This document shows positions 1 through 8,202 of a stretch of 64,000 nucleotides of DNA, in pieces. The notes under the pieces were generated by a model that was not told the DNA's origin, searched no databases, and worked only from the letters and a program-made list of their open reading frames with translations. The stretch is from Xanthobacter oligotrophicus (GTDB lineage Bacteria; Pseudomonadota; Alphaproteobacteria; Rhizobiales; Xanthobacteraceae): positions 62,001 through 126,000 of the forward strand of contig NZ_VTTL01000007.1 of the NCBI RefSeq assembly GCF_008364685.1. The letters are read 5' to 3'. The position numbers and the translations under genes are program-made. Position 1 is the stretch's first letter; each line of letters opens with the position of its first letter.

Positions 1-1199
1 CCACCGACCCGCTCTACATCCTCTACACTTCCGGGACCACGGGTAAGCCCAAGGGCGTCGTGCGCGACATCGGCGGCTACATGGTGGCGCTCGACTGGAG
101 CATGAAGAACCTCTACGGCATCGCGCCCGGCGAGGTATTCTGGACCGCCTCCGACATCGGCTGGGTGGTGGGCCATTCCTACATCGTCTACGGCCCGCTG
201 ATCCACGGCGCGACCACCCTCGTCTATGAGGGCAAGCCGGTGGGCACGCCGGACCCAGGCGCGTTCTGGCGGGTGATCGAGGAGCACAAGGTGGTGGCGC
301 TGTTCACCGCGCCCACAGCGCTCCGCGCCATCAAGAAGGAGGATCCCGATTGCCTCCTGAAGCAGGGCCGCGACCTCTCCCGCTTCCGCACCCTGTTCCT
401 CGCTGGTGAGCGTGCCGATCCCGATACGGTGATCTGGGCGCAGCAGCAGCTACAGGTGCCGGTGGTGGATCACTGGTGGCAGACCGAGACCGGCTGGGCC
501 ATTGCCGCCAATCCGGTGGGCCTCGGCCTTTTGCCCACCAAGCTCGGCTCGCCCACCGTGCCCATGCCGGGCTATGACATCGCGATCGTGGACGAGGCTG
601 CAAAGCCGGTGCCAGCGGGCACCATGGGCTCCATCGTGGTGAAGCTGCCGCTGCCGCCCGGCTGCCTGCCCACCCTGTGGCAGCAGGACGACCGCTTCGC
701 CGAGGGCTACCTCGCCGACTATCCCGGCTACTACAAGACCTCCGATGCCGGCTTCCTGGACGAGGACGGCTATGTCTTCGTCATGGGCCGCACCGACGAC
801 ATCATCAACGTCGCCGGCCACCGCCTGTCCACCGGCGGCATGGAAGAGGTTCTGGCCTCCCATCCGGACGTGGCCGAATGCGCGGTCATCGGCGTCAAGG
901 ACGAGCTGAAGGGCGAGGTGCCTTGCGGCTTCGTGGTGCTCAAGGCAGGCGAGCGCCGCGCGCCCGACGTGATCGAGAAGGAACTGGTGGGCCTCGTGCG
1001 CGACCGCATCGGCCCGGTGGCGGCGTTCAAGCTGGCGGTGACGGTGAACCGCCTGCCCAAGACGCGCTCGGGCAAGATCCTGCGCGGCACCATGAAGAAG
1101 ATCGCCGATCACGACGAATGGTCGGTTCCGGCCACCATCGACGACGCCGGCGTGCTCGAGGAGATCGAGGACGTGCTGAAGGCGCGCGGCATCGCCTGA
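1..1199 (+). CDS. prpE: Propionyl-CoA synthetase (3' part, N-terminus outside window)
   Basis: Acyl-adenylate-forming enzyme that activates a short acid (most likely propionate) to its CoA thioester. The reading frame is open from the left edge, and the AMP-binding P-loop YTSGTTGKPKG lies in the first codons visible (positions 27-59), so roughly the N-terminal third to two fifths is missing. The adenylation-domain signatures WWQTETGW (about position 474), YKTSDAG and GRTDDIINVAGHRLSTGGMEE follow, and the C-terminal PKTRSGKILRG carries the catalytic lysine. The hinge GHRLSTGGMEEVL is more typical of PrpE than of acetyl-CoA synthetase (which usually has GHRLGTAE). No partner genes of a propionate pathway follow; meaB lies far away at 34 kb. 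Acetyl-CoA synthetase is the alternative. Confidence 0.85.
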   Translation, partial: TDPLYILYTSGTTGKPKGVVRDIGGYMVALDWSMKNLYGIAPGEVFWTASDIGWVVGHSYIVYGPLIHGATTLVYEGKPVGTPDPGAFWRVIEEHKVVALFTAPTALRAIKKEDPDCLLKQGRDLSRFRTLFLAGERADPDTVIWAQQQLQVPVVDHWWQTETGWAIAANPVGLGLLPTKLGSPTVPMPGYDIAIVDEAAKPVPAGTMGSIVVKLPLPPGCLPTLWQQDDRFAEGYLADYPGYYKTSDAGFLDEDGYVFVMGRTDDIINVAGHRLSTGGMEEVLASHPDVAECAVIGVKDELKGEVPCGFVVLKAGERRAPDVIEKELVGLVRDRIGPVAAFKLAVTVNRLPKTRSGKILRGTMKKIADHDEWSVPATIDDAGVLEEIEDVLKARGIA

Positions 1200-1321
1200 G
1201 ATCGCACTGGAGGTGAGCCTGGACGCAGCAGCCGTGTGCCTGCGTCCAGGCGCTCAAACACCCATGCGGAAAATGCGATCCGGCAAACACCGCCGATAGG
1301 TTGCCGGGGCCCCGTCAGCCG

Positions 1322-1657
1322 TCATCGGCTGTAGCTGCCCCCGCGAAACGGCTCGAAGCAGCTGTAGCCGATGAAGCACTGGGGGTTGTCCTTCGTCGGC
1401 ACCCATTCCGGCCTGGTGTCCTGGTCGTAGAGGCAGAAGCTCCGGTCGCGCACATAGCGATCGTAGAGCGTGCGGGAGGTGGCCAACACGGCCGAGCCCC
1501 GCGTGTTGATGAGCGCGGCCGCCTGCGCGCACGTCATGGTGATGCTCGGGGTCTGGGCGACGGCGCGGTCGGTGCCGGCCACCAGCGCGAGGCCCGCGAG
1601 AAGCCCGGGACCAGCCGCCAGCGCGAACGTGCCGAGGGCAAGGGGCAATCTTCTCAT
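1322..1657 (-). CDS. Small secreted cysteine-containing protein, paralog of the next gene
   Basis: Unrecognised protein of 111 residues with a clear signal peptide (MRR, hydrophobic stretch, cleavage near AVAQ). The mature part has four cysteines in the order TCAQAAALI, SFCLYD, PQCFIGYSC, and a YDRYVRDRSFC segment. The same order is found in the protein at 1786-2100 (SCQDAADLV, YDRYVSQIRFC, NPQCFVGYTC), so the two are paralogs from a tandem duplication. The cysteines probably form two disulfides in the periplasm or outside. A GAAAGG ribosome-binding site lies ahead of the ATG. Function unknown. Confidence 0.7.
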   Translation of the reverse strand: MRRLPLALGTFALAAGPGLLAGLALVAGTDRAVAQTPSITMTCAQAAALINTRGSAVLATSRTLYDRYVRDRSFCLYDQDTRPEWVPTKDNPQCFIGYSCFEPFRGGSYSR

Positions 1658-1739
1658 CTTCGACCTTTCCGTTCGGAACGTCCGTCAGGCTGACGCCCTA
1701 CAGCTGGTGCGGGCCGGTCCGACTCTCAAGGGCACTGTG

Positions 1740-1776
1740 CCTGCGGAGCGAATCTTGGCCTGCGGAGCGAATCTTG
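1740..1776. repeat. 18-bp tandem direct repeat
   Basis: CCTGCGGAGCGAATCTTG occurs at 1740-1757 and again at 1759-1776, separated by one base. It lies between the two paralogous secreted-protein genes, close to the 3' end of the upstream one. No function is evident. Confidence 0.8.
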
Positions 1777-1785
1777 CGGCGAGCC

Positions 1786-2100
1786 TCACCGGCCCACGCC
1801 GTTGTCGCGGCTCGGCACGTAGCACGTATAGCCGACGAAACACTGTGGATTATCCCGCGTCTTCACCCACTCCGCCTTGAGCTGCTCGGCGCCTGAGCAG
1901 AAGCGAATCTGGCTGACATAGCGGTCGTAGATGTTAGGACCGGTGCCGAGCACGATGGCTCCGCTCTTCGTTACCAAGTCGGCGGCGTCCTGGCAGGACA
2001 GGGCAAGGGTGTCCGGGCGCGCCTGAGCCTCGACAGGTCCCGCCGCGAGAGTGGCGAGGAGGAGCGCGGCCGCCAGTTGGGGGACTCGGGAAAGTTGCAT
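1786..2100 (-). CDS. Small secreted cysteine-containing protein, paralog of the previous gene
   Basis: Protein of 104 residues with a signal peptide (MQLSRVPQL..., cleavage after VEA) and four cysteines at positions matching its neighbour at 1322-1657. The start at 2100 was chosen over the longer open frame (to 2244) because GAGGAG lies about 8 bases upstream and the signal peptide begins right there. The conserved core is SCQDAADLV, YDRYVSQIRFC, DNPQCFVGYTC. Same strand as its paralog and separated from it by about 130 bases. Function unknown; secretion is inferred from the N-terminus. Confidence 0.7.
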   Translation of the reverse strand: MQLSRVPQLAAALLLATLAAGPVEAQARPDTLALSCQDAADLVTKSGAIVLGTGPNIYDRYVSQIRFCSGAEQLKAEWVKTRDNPQCFVGYTCYVPSRDNGVGR

Positions 2101-2431
2101 CGCAAGGCTCCTCTTCAGGGACAGCGCCAGCTCGAATCGTAGTCTCTTCCCCCTCGCCTGAACGGGGGCTGAAGATATTGTGTTTACGTTCTTTTTACCG
2201 CTTGAGCATGGAACCGGCGCCGTGGCGCGCGGAAAGCCCCGCAAAGCGCGCTAAAGGGCGGTAACCCAATATGATTTGGGCAATTGGTTGTGCTGATTTG
2301 GGTCCGGTGTGGCAGGAATGTAACGGCATTCGGAGCGGGCGTCTGCTAGATAGGTGCCACTGGACGCAGCGACTCGTGTCTCACGTCTGTAACGAAACTA
2401 ATTTGCGTAACACCCAACAAGGGGGTTGGTC
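2101..2431. other. Divergent intergenic region before the porin gene
   Basis: Region between the divergent secreted-protein gene and the porin gene. It is more A+T-rich than its surroundings (2160-2300), as expected for two divergent promoters. The porin ribosome-binding site AAGGGGG sits at 2419-2425. I could not assign -35/-10 boxes with confidence and see no gene. Confidence 0.4.
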
Positions 2432-3205
2432 ATGAAGAAGTTCCTTCTCGCCACTGTCGCGCTGGCGGCGCTTTCGGCTCCGGCCATGGCTGCTGACCTG
2501 GCGACGAAGTATCCCGTCAAGGCGGTTGCCGTCGTGCCGGTGTTCTCCTGGACCGGCTTCTACATCGGCGCCAACGCCGGTTACGGCGGTGACAAGTTCA
2601 CCTTCGACGAGGCCAAGCTTGACAACTATGCCTCTTCCAGCCCGCTGGATAAGACGCTTTCTGACTCGATCAATTCTTCCGGCTTCTTCGTCGGCGGTCA
2701 GATCGGCTACAACTACCAGTTCGCCAACAATGTGGTGATCGGTGTTGAGACCGACCTGCAGTGGTCGAACATCGAGGGCACCCACGATTGGTCTTCCGCG
2801 ACCGCTTGGGGCACTCTCCGCAGCGGCACCCTCGGCGCCAGCGTCGATTACTTCGGCACCATCCGCGCCCGTCTCGGTTACGCCTTCGATCGGTTCCTGC
2901 CCTACATCACCGGCGGTGCGGCGTACGGCAAGACCGCTCTGAACATCGGTGAGGTGGTTAGCTACTCCAACGGCTATACCGAAGGCTTCGCCGCTTCCGG
3001 CTCGGCCACCAACTGGGGTTGGACCGTCGGTGCCGGCGTTGAGTACGCCATCACCAACAACTGGACGTTCAAGACCGAGTATCTGTACGTCGATCTCGGC
3101 AGCACCGACTACACGTACTTCACTGCCGACACCAACCACTATTACACCGGCACTGTGGACACCAAGTTCCACACCCTCAAGGCCGGTGTGAACTACAAGT
3201 TCTGA
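2432..3205 (+). CDS. Outer membrane beta-barrel protein, Omp25/RopB type
   Basis: Outer-membrane barrel protein of 257 residues. A signal peptide MKKFLLATVALAALSAPAMA precedes a short proline/valine linker and the family-typical WTGFYIGANAGYGG first strand; alternating aromatic/hydrophobic strands follow (IGYNYQF, VIGVETDLQW, IRARLGYAF, PYITGGAAYG, WTVGAGVEYA, FKTEYLYVDLG), ending in the typical terminal phenylalanine (LKAGVNYKF). The ATG at 2432 was preferred to TTG at 2426 because AAGGGGG ends 6 bases before it. Codon use is less G+C-biased than that of the neighbours, as expected for a highly expressed porin. A strong terminator follows directly. Confidence 0.9.
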   Translation: MKKFLLATVALAALSAPAMAADLATKYPVKAVAVVPVFSWTGFYIGANAGYGGDKFTFDEAKLDNYASSSPLDKTLSDSINSSGFFVGGQIGYNYQFANNVVIGVETDLQWSNIEGTHDWSSATAWGTLRSGTLGASVDYFGTIRARLGYAFDRFLPYITGGAAYGKTALNIGEVVSYSNGYTEGFAASGSATNWGWTVGAGVEYAITNNWTFKTEYLYVDLGSTDYTYFTADTNHYYTGTVDTKFHTLKAGVNYKF

Positions 3206-3226
3206 TCGAAGCTTCGCTTCGTCGGG

Positions 3227-3256
3227 AAAGCCCGCTGCTTCGGCAGCGGGCTTTTT
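3227..3256 (+). terminator. Rho-independent terminator of the porin gene
   Basis: Perfect 12-bp stem AAAGCCCGCTGC / GCAGCGGGCTTT around a TTCG tetraloop, followed by a run of T. Located 22 bases after the stop codon. Confidence 0.95.
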
Positions 3257-3470
3257 TATTGCGTGAACGACCCCCTCCGCCCCCTGCGGCCCGTTTCCTC
3301 GCGTGTTCAGAGGCCCCAACGGCGACATCCGCAGGCTTGCCCGGGCAGACGCCCTCTTGAGTTTGAGCGCGGATTCCCCGATCAGCTTGGATCAGACCCG
3401 ATCATGTCCGGCTCGGAACACCTGAGCTTTGAGACATGATCATGAGGTCCGACGTCATGAGGCTTGCGCC

Positions 3471-4388
3471 ATGAGTGAGGACATCGCCTTCAACCGCGCG
3501 TTCGACGCGCCGCCCGGCCGGGTGGATGAGGTGTCCCCCCTGGTGCGCCGGATCGTGGCGCCCAATCCTTCCCCCTTTACCTTTACCGGTACGTGCTCCT
3601 ACATCATCGGACGCGGGCAGGTGGCGATCCTCGATCCCGGCCCGGACCATCCCGCCCATGTGGCAGCCCTGCTGGATGCCGTGCGCAATGAGACGGTGAC
3701 GCACGTCTTCGTGACCCACACCCATCGCGACCACTCTCCGGCCGTACGCGCGGTGGTGGCCGCGACCGGGGCGGTGACCTTGGGGGAGGGGCCCCATCGT
3801 GCCGCCCGCCCCCTCGCCATCGGCGAGGTCAACCCCCTCGATGCCAGCGCCGACACCGACTTCTCTCCCGATATCCGCCTTGGGGAGGGCGACACCATCG
3901 CGGGGCCGGGCTGGACCCTGACGGCCGTTGAGACCCCCGGGCATTGTGCCAACCACCTCGCCTTCGCCCTGAAGGAAGACGACCTGCTCTTCTCCGGCGA
4001 CCATGTGATGGCCTGGGCCACCTCCATTGTCGCGCCGCCGGACGGCTCCATGGGCGACTATATCCGCTCCCTCGAAAAGCTCGGGCTGAGGGAGGAGCGC
4101 ATCTATCTCCCCGGCCACGGCGGGCCGGTGACGGACGCGCCCGATTTCGTGCGGGCCTATCTGACCCACCGCATGTCCCGTGAAGCTGCGATTCTGCGCG
4201 CCCTCGACCGGGACGTGGAAACCATCCCCGACCTCGTGCGGGGCATCTATATCGGTCTCGATCCACGGCTGGTGGGCGCGGCGTCCCTCACCGTGCTGGC
4301 GCACCTGGAGCACCTGGTGTCGAGCGGCCGCGTGGTGACGGATAGCCCGGTTGCCGCCATCACCGGGCGATTCCGGCGTGCGGCCTGA
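3471..4388 (+). CDS. MBL-fold metallo-hydrolase (LACTB2-like)
   Basis: Cytoplasmic metallo-beta-lactamase-fold hydrolase of 305 residues. The metal-binding motif HTHRDH is at residues 83-88, followed by TPGHCANH, FSGDHVM and LPGHGGPV, which provide the remaining histidine and aspartate ligands. The last ~80 residues, including HRMSREAAILRAL and a helical segment ending in an alanine/arginine tail, correspond to the winged-helix C-terminus of the LACTB2/glyoxalase-II-like group. The ATG at 3471 has TGAGG 8 bases ahead; upstream TTG/ATG codons in the frame lack one. The substrate cannot be told from sequence. Confidence 0.85.
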   Translation: MSEDIAFNRAFDAPPGRVDEVSPLVRRIVAPNPSPFTFTGTCSYIIGRGQVAILDPGPDHPAHVAALLDAVRNETVTHVFVTHTHRDHSPAVRAVVAATGAVTLGEGPHRAARPLAIGEVNPLDASADTDFSPDIRLGEGDTIAGPGWTLTAVETPGHCANHLAFALKEDDLLFSGDHVMAWATSIVAPPDGSMGDYIRSLEKLGLREERIYLPGHGGPVTDAPDFVRAYLTHRMSREAAILRALDRDVETIPDLVRGIYIGLDPRLVGAASLTVLAHLEHLVSSGRVVTDSPVAAITGRFRRAA

Positions 4389-4415
4389 AGCCCAGCGATC
4401 CGGGACCTGCGCCTG

Positions 4416-5174
4416 ATGTGCGGGCGGTTCGTCCAGCAGATGCCGCCGGTGCGCGCCGGCGAGCTGTTCGACGTGGACCCGGCGCTGGCGGCTTTGCCCA
4501 ATGCGCCGCCGCGCTACAATGCGGCGCCGACGCAGGATCTCATGGTGGTCCGCCGCGATCCGCAAACGGGTGCGCGCCACCTCTCGCTGCTGAAGTGGGG
4601 GCTGGTGCCGTCCTTCGCCAAGGACGCGTCGGGCGGTGCCCGCCTCATCAACGCCCGCTCGGAGACGGCATCCGAAAAGCTATCCTTCCGCGCCGCGTGG
4701 CGCGCCCGGCGCCGCTGCATCGTGCCGGCGGACGGCTTCTATGAATGGGCGCGCGCACCCGGACGCCGCCAGCCCTTCTTCATCCGCCGCGCCGATGGTC
4801 GCCCCCTGGCGCTCGCGGGATTGTGGGAGGGCTGGAGGGATCCGGCGACCGGCCAGTGGCTTCGCACCTTCACCATCCTGACCACGGCCGCTGATCCCAA
4901 GCTCCGCCCGCTGCACGAGCGGATGCCGGTGATACTGCCCGAAGCGGACATCGCCGCCTTCCTGGAGGCGGAGGATCCACGCGGCCTCATGCGGTCGTTC
5001 CCGGGCGCCGATCTCGACCTGAGGCCGGTCTCGGATCGCGTCAATGCGGTGCGCAACGACGATCCGGAGCTCATAGCGCCGCTGCCGGCCGAGGCGGCGG
5101 CCTCAGCCGTGGCGCTGCTCTCCGCCGGAGCGGATGCCGACACTCGCGGCTTCGGCGCCCCTGAGATCTCCTAA
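4416..5174 (+). CDS. SRAP domain protein (abasic-site DNA-protein crosslinking, YedK/HMCES family)
   Basis: SOS-response-associated peptidase family protein of 252 residues. Members shield abasic sites in single-stranded DNA by forming a thiazolidine bond through the residue-2 cysteine. The sequence begins MCGRF, placing Cys2 correctly, and retains Asn79 (NARSE), Glu110 (GFYEW) and His167 (LHERMP), the three other active-site positions known for the family. It lies 27 bases after the MBL gene on the same strand and may be co-transcribed. No LexA box was identified. Confidence 0.93.
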   Translation: MCGRFVQQMPPVRAGELFDVDPALAALPNAPPRYNAAPTQDLMVVRRDPQTGARHLSLLKWGLVPSFAKDASGGARLINARSETASEKLSFRAAWRARRRCIVPADGFYEWARAPGRRQPFFIRRADGRPLALAGLWEGWRDPATGQWLRTFTILTTAADPKLRPLHERMPVILPEADIAAFLEAEDPRGLMRSFPGADLDLRPVSDRVNAVRNDDPELIAPLPAEAAASAVALLSAGADADTRGFGAPEIS

Positions 5175-5185
5175 TCCGCCCGGCC

Positions 5186-5965
5186 CTAGCGGCGGCGGCG
5201 CTCGGCAGCAAGGTCCGCCATCAGCGCCTCCACGCGCTCGGAATTGGTGCCGAGATCATGGGAGCCGTAGCGGGAGGCGGAGCGCACATCCACCCGCGCG
5301 CCTTTCGCGGTTGGGCGGATGCGGATGGAGACGTTGGAGCGGAAGCCCATGATCGGCGACACCGCCACCGCCTCGATCTGCCCGTCGCGCCGGGTTCCGC
5401 GAGGCGGGACGGCGTCGAGGATGGTCCAGTGGCGCTTCTGCACCAGGGCGAGCACGGTGTTGAAGGCCTCTTCCGGCGTCGCGGTGAGATCCACCGGCTT
5501 GATGCCGGGATAGGCCATGCGCTGGACCGCGGCATTGTCGATGCCGCCATAGGTCAGCGTGTTGGCCTCGCGTGGAGAGGCGAGGGCGAGGGAACGGAAC
5601 CGCGGCGGATCGGCCGCGTCGGTGGAGATGTCGGTGAGGGGCGGCAGCATCATGCCGCGCGCCAGCACGGCGGCGGGGCCGGCCAGCACCAATACCGCGA
5701 TGCCCACCGCCGCCATGGCCCGGCCGATGCCCAGCCAGCCGGTTTCCCAGGTGATGAAAAAGGCCACAGTGCCGAGAATGCCGGCGATCGCCGCAAGGCC
5801 AAGCCCGGTGGCGAGTGTTACCAGCGCCGGCTGGAAATCGAGAAATCCGGCGCGGTAGAGCAGCGCGGCGAGCGCCACCACCGGCAGCGAGAACAAGGCG
5901 AGCCGGAAGCTCCACCGCGCCAGCGGGGAGAAGCGTTCTTCCGTGTAAAGCCTGCGTCTGATCAT
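5186..5965 (-). CDS. DUF1499 family membrane protein
   Basis: Protein of 259 residues. The N-terminal ~120 residues contain three hydrophobic segments likely to span the membrane (after WSFRLALFSLPVVALAALLY, the VTLATGLGLAAIAGILG segment, and AMAAVGIAVLVLAGPAAVL). The C-terminal half is the DUF1499 domain: YPGIKPV, EEAFNTVLALVQ, DGQIEAVAVSPIMGFRSN, DVRSASRYGSHDLGTNSERV. The start at 5965 (MIRRRLY) was chosen because the longer frame reads through a repeat element. Convergent with the SRAP gene, ending 12 bases from it. Function unknown. Confidence 0.8.
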   Translation of the reverse strand: MIRRRLYTEERFSPLARWSFRLALFSLPVVALAALLYRAGFLDFQPALVTLATGLGLAAIAGILGTVAFFITWETGWLGIGRAMAAVGIAVLVLAGPAAVLARGMMLPPLTDISTDAADPPRFRSLALASPREANTLTYGGIDNAAVQRMAYPGIKPVDLTATPEEAFNTVLALVQKRHWTILDAVPPRGTRRDGQIEAVAVSPIMGFRSNVSIRIRPTAKGARVDVRSASRYGSHDLGTNSERVEALMADLAAERRRR

Positions 5966-5998
5966 TCCATCCGTCCGCTTGCGGGCGACCGCATGATT

Positions 5999-6048
5999 AG
6001 AGCATTTTCGAGCGAAGTGGACCCCGGTTCGCGCGAAGAAAATGCGTC
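5999..6048. repeat. Dispersed intergenic repeat (copy 1)
   Basis: Read on the minus strand, this stretch contains TTCTTCGCGCGAACCGG, CCACTTCGCTCGAAAA and TGCTCT. The same order (TTCTTCACGTGAACCGG, CCACTTCGCTCGAAAA, GACTCT) is found at about 33290-33331 on the plus strand. It sits between the divergently/serially placed DUF1499 and HAD genes and has no coding content of its own. Similar elements are common in Rhizobiales genomes (from memory; no search was run). Confidence 0.8.
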
Positions 6049-6059
6049 GGCTCTCAACT

Positions 6060-6794
6060 TCAGACCGCGTTTTCCGGCGCTGGGGAAGAGGGTTCCATGG
6101 CCAGAAGGCGGGGCAGATCGTCGATGCTGTCCACCACCAGGTCGGCCTCGGGCAAAAGGTCGTCGATGGGCGCGGGGCCGGAACGTACGGCGATGAAACG
6201 GGCTCCGGCGCCGCGGGCGGCAGCGAGGTCATGGGCGCTGTCGCCGATCACCGCCATGGCGTGGGGCGCAAGGCCGAAGCGCGCGCCGAAGGCCGTAACC
6301 ATCCCCGGCCCGGGCTTGGAGCCGAAACCGGAATCATAGCCGTGCACTGCCGCCAGCAGCGGCAGGATGCCGAGGGCGTCGGCCTGCTTGCGGGCGCTTT
6401 CCTCGGCGTCATTGGTGACAATGCCGAGGGTGAAGCCGGCGCTCTTGAGGTGGGCAAGCGTCGCACGGGGCTGGCCGATAGGGGTGAGGAAGGCAAGGCC
6501 CTCGCGGGCGAACAGGTCGTCGATCTCGGCGAGGAAGTCGGGCGTGGCCGGCCGGCCGAGCGCGTCCGCCCAGAGCGGTCCGTAATGGGCCGACGATCCT
6601 GAGACCAAAGGCGAGGTGTGCAGGAAACGCCCTTCCGCCGGCAGGTAGTGGCTCACCTGCTGAAGGCGGGCCAGCGCGGCGGCGTCGCCCCCCGCCAGGG
6701 CGCGCATGGCCGCCCCACAGGCGGGACCCCAGGTTCGGTCGAAATGGACGAGGGTGCCGTCCTTGTCGAACAGCAGGGCGGAAACATCGCGCAT
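6060..6794 (-). CDS. HAD-superfamily hydrolase (phosphoglycolate phosphatase-like)
   Basis: Cytoplasmic phosphatase of 244 residues. Motif I is LLFDKDGTLV near the N-terminus (the nucleophile DxDGT motif, here DKDGT), motif II is the threonine in LGIVTND, motif III the lysine in GSKPGPG, and motif IV is VIGDSAHD. The helical cap (ALAGGDAAALARLQQ...) lies between motifs I and II as in PGP/Gph-type enzymes. The start at 6794 places motif I at residues 8-14; the much longer open frame upstream is read-through over the divergent extensin-like gene. Substrate uncertain. Confidence 0.85.
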   Translation of the reverse strand: MRDVSALLFDKDGTLVHFDRTWGPACGAAMRALAGGDAAALARLQQVSHYLPAEGRFLHTSPLVSGSSAHYGPLWADALGRPATPDFLAEIDDLFAREGLAFLTPIGQPRATLAHLKSAGFTLGIVTNDAEESARKQADALGILPLLAAVHGYDSGFGSKPGPGMVTAFGARFGLAPHAMAVIGDSAHDLAAARGAGARFIAVRSGPAPIDDLLPEADLVVDSIDDLPRLLAMEPSSPAPENAV

Positions 6795-6894
6795 GGGCAG
6801 GTCCGGGCGAGGCGGCCAAAGGCACGCCGGGAGGAAAATGGTACCAAGCCGGCCGTATCGACCGGGCGGTTCGGCTTCTCTACTATCACGCATC

Positions 6895-8067
6895 ATGCAC
6901 TCGCGACGATCTGCGCCGCCCGGCGTCCGCCTTTCCGCCCCGCCGGCCGCCGCCGCGTCGGATTCTGCCCGGACCGTATGGATGCGGATCGCCCGGTCGG
7001 GCGTATCCTGCCTCGTGCTCGCCGCTAGCGGACCTGCCCTCGGGGCGACGGCGCCGCTGCCGCCGAAGAAACCGCAGGGGCTGTCCGTGTCGGTGCCGGC
7101 GCCCACCGCCGTGCGGCGTCCGCTCGTGCGTGCCGCGCCACTGCCGCCGCCGCGCCCGGCCGAGCTGGATGCCGAGGAGGAGGAAGCGCCGGAACCGGCT
7201 GCCGAGCCCCGGCTCGCTGCGCGGACGGTTGGCCCGCAGGAGGGATCGGAGGCCGCAGGGCAGGGGTTCGCGCCCGGCGCGGTCCCGCTGCCGCCAACCC
7301 GCCCGGATGCACAGGCGCCGGCCGGGGATGACGCCGCCGGCACGCCGGCGCCGCCCTCTGGCGCGCGGGAGATGCCGGCGGCGTGCGCGGCCCTGATCGA
7401 GGAGGGCACCATGGTCGCTACCCTGGAGGCGCCGATCGCGCCTGCGGGCGGCTGCGGCCTTGCCCAGCCGGTGCGCCTGACCGGCGTGCGCCTCCAGGAC
7501 GGCCGCCTCGTCGCCTTCAAGCCCGCCGCCGTAACCCGATGCGAGGTGGCCGCCGCCGTGGCCGACTGGCTGCGCGAGGATCTGGCTCCGGCGGTTGCCG
7601 CGCTGGGATCGCAGGTTGCGTCCGTCACGGTGGCTGCCTCCTATGACTGCCGCTCGCGCAATCGCATCGCCGGTGCGCGCATGAGCGAGCATGGCCTTGG
7701 CAATGCGCTGGACGTGGGCGGCTTCGAGCTGGCCGACGCCCGCGTGGTGAAGGTGGAGAAGGGCGGGCTGCCGCAGCGCCTGCGCGCCGCCATGAAGGAG
7801 AGCGCCTGCCGTCGCTTCACCACCGTGCTCGGCCCCGGATCGGACGGCTATCACGAGGACCATATCCACGTGGACCTCGCCCAGCGCCGCCTTGGCATTC
7901 GCCTGTGCCGCTGGAACCTCGATGCGGGCACGGTGGTCGCGAAGAAGGACAAGCCGAAGCCGAAAGATGCGGCCCCGGCGCCGGCGTCCTCTGGCGGGTC
8001 CGACAAGGACGGTCCGGCGGCAGATGCCGAGGCCGACGCCGCGGCGGAGAAGCCGAACGGGAAATAG
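6895..8067 (+). CDS. Extensin-like C-terminal domain protein, exported
   Basis: Protein of about 390 residues. A hydrophobic signal region (MRIARSGVSCLVLAASGPALGA) is followed by a long proline/alanine/glutamate-rich linker. The C-terminal extensin-like domain spans from MPAACAALI to GIRLCRWNL and has paired cysteines (ACAALI, GGCGL, TRCEVAAAV, SYDCRSRN, KESACRRF, RLCRW) and HxD-type residues (MSEHGLGNALDVGGF, YHEDHIHVDL) resembling the peptidase-M15-like fold of this family. A lysine-rich tail ends it. ATG 6895 is given, but ATG 6982 would start directly at the signal peptide and is equally plausible. Probably acts on or binds the cell wall. Confidence 0.8.
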   Translation: MHSRRSAPPGVRLSAPPAAAASDSARTVWMRIARSGVSCLVLAASGPALGATAPLPPKKPQGLSVSVPAPTAVRRPLVRAAPLPPPRPAELDAEEEEAPEPAAEPRLAARTVGPQEGSEAAGQGFAPGAVPLPPTRPDAQAPAGDDAAGTPAPPSGAREMPAACAALIEEGTMVATLEAPIAPAGGCGLAQPVRLTGVRLQDGRLVAFKPAAVTRCEVAAAVADWLREDLAPAVAALGSQVASVTVAASYDCRSRNRIAGARMSEHGLGNALDVGGFELADARVVKVEKGGLPQRLRAAMKESACRRFTTVLGPGSDGYHEDHIHVDLAQRRLGIRLCRWNLDAGTVVAKKDKPKPKDAAPAPASSGGSDKDGPAADAEADAAAEKPNGK

Positions 8068-8126
8068 AGCCCCGTCCGCCGGAACGGCGCCGCCGGCTCA
8101 GGCGAAGCTGGTGGATCAGAGGCACA

Positions 8127-8158
8127 AACGAAAAAGGGCGCGGATGAACCGCGCCCTT
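8127..8158 (-). terminator. Terminator of the L,D-transpeptidase gene
   Basis: Perfect 10-bp stem AAGGGCGCGG / CCGCGCCCTT with a 5-base loop at 8134-8158. The T-run (TTTTTCG) appears on the minus strand only, so it serves the minus-strand gene ending at 8203. Confidence 0.85.
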
Positions 8159-8202
8159 CGTCAAACCATCACTGTCGCCCGGTCAGGCGCCATGCCGTCC
8201 GA

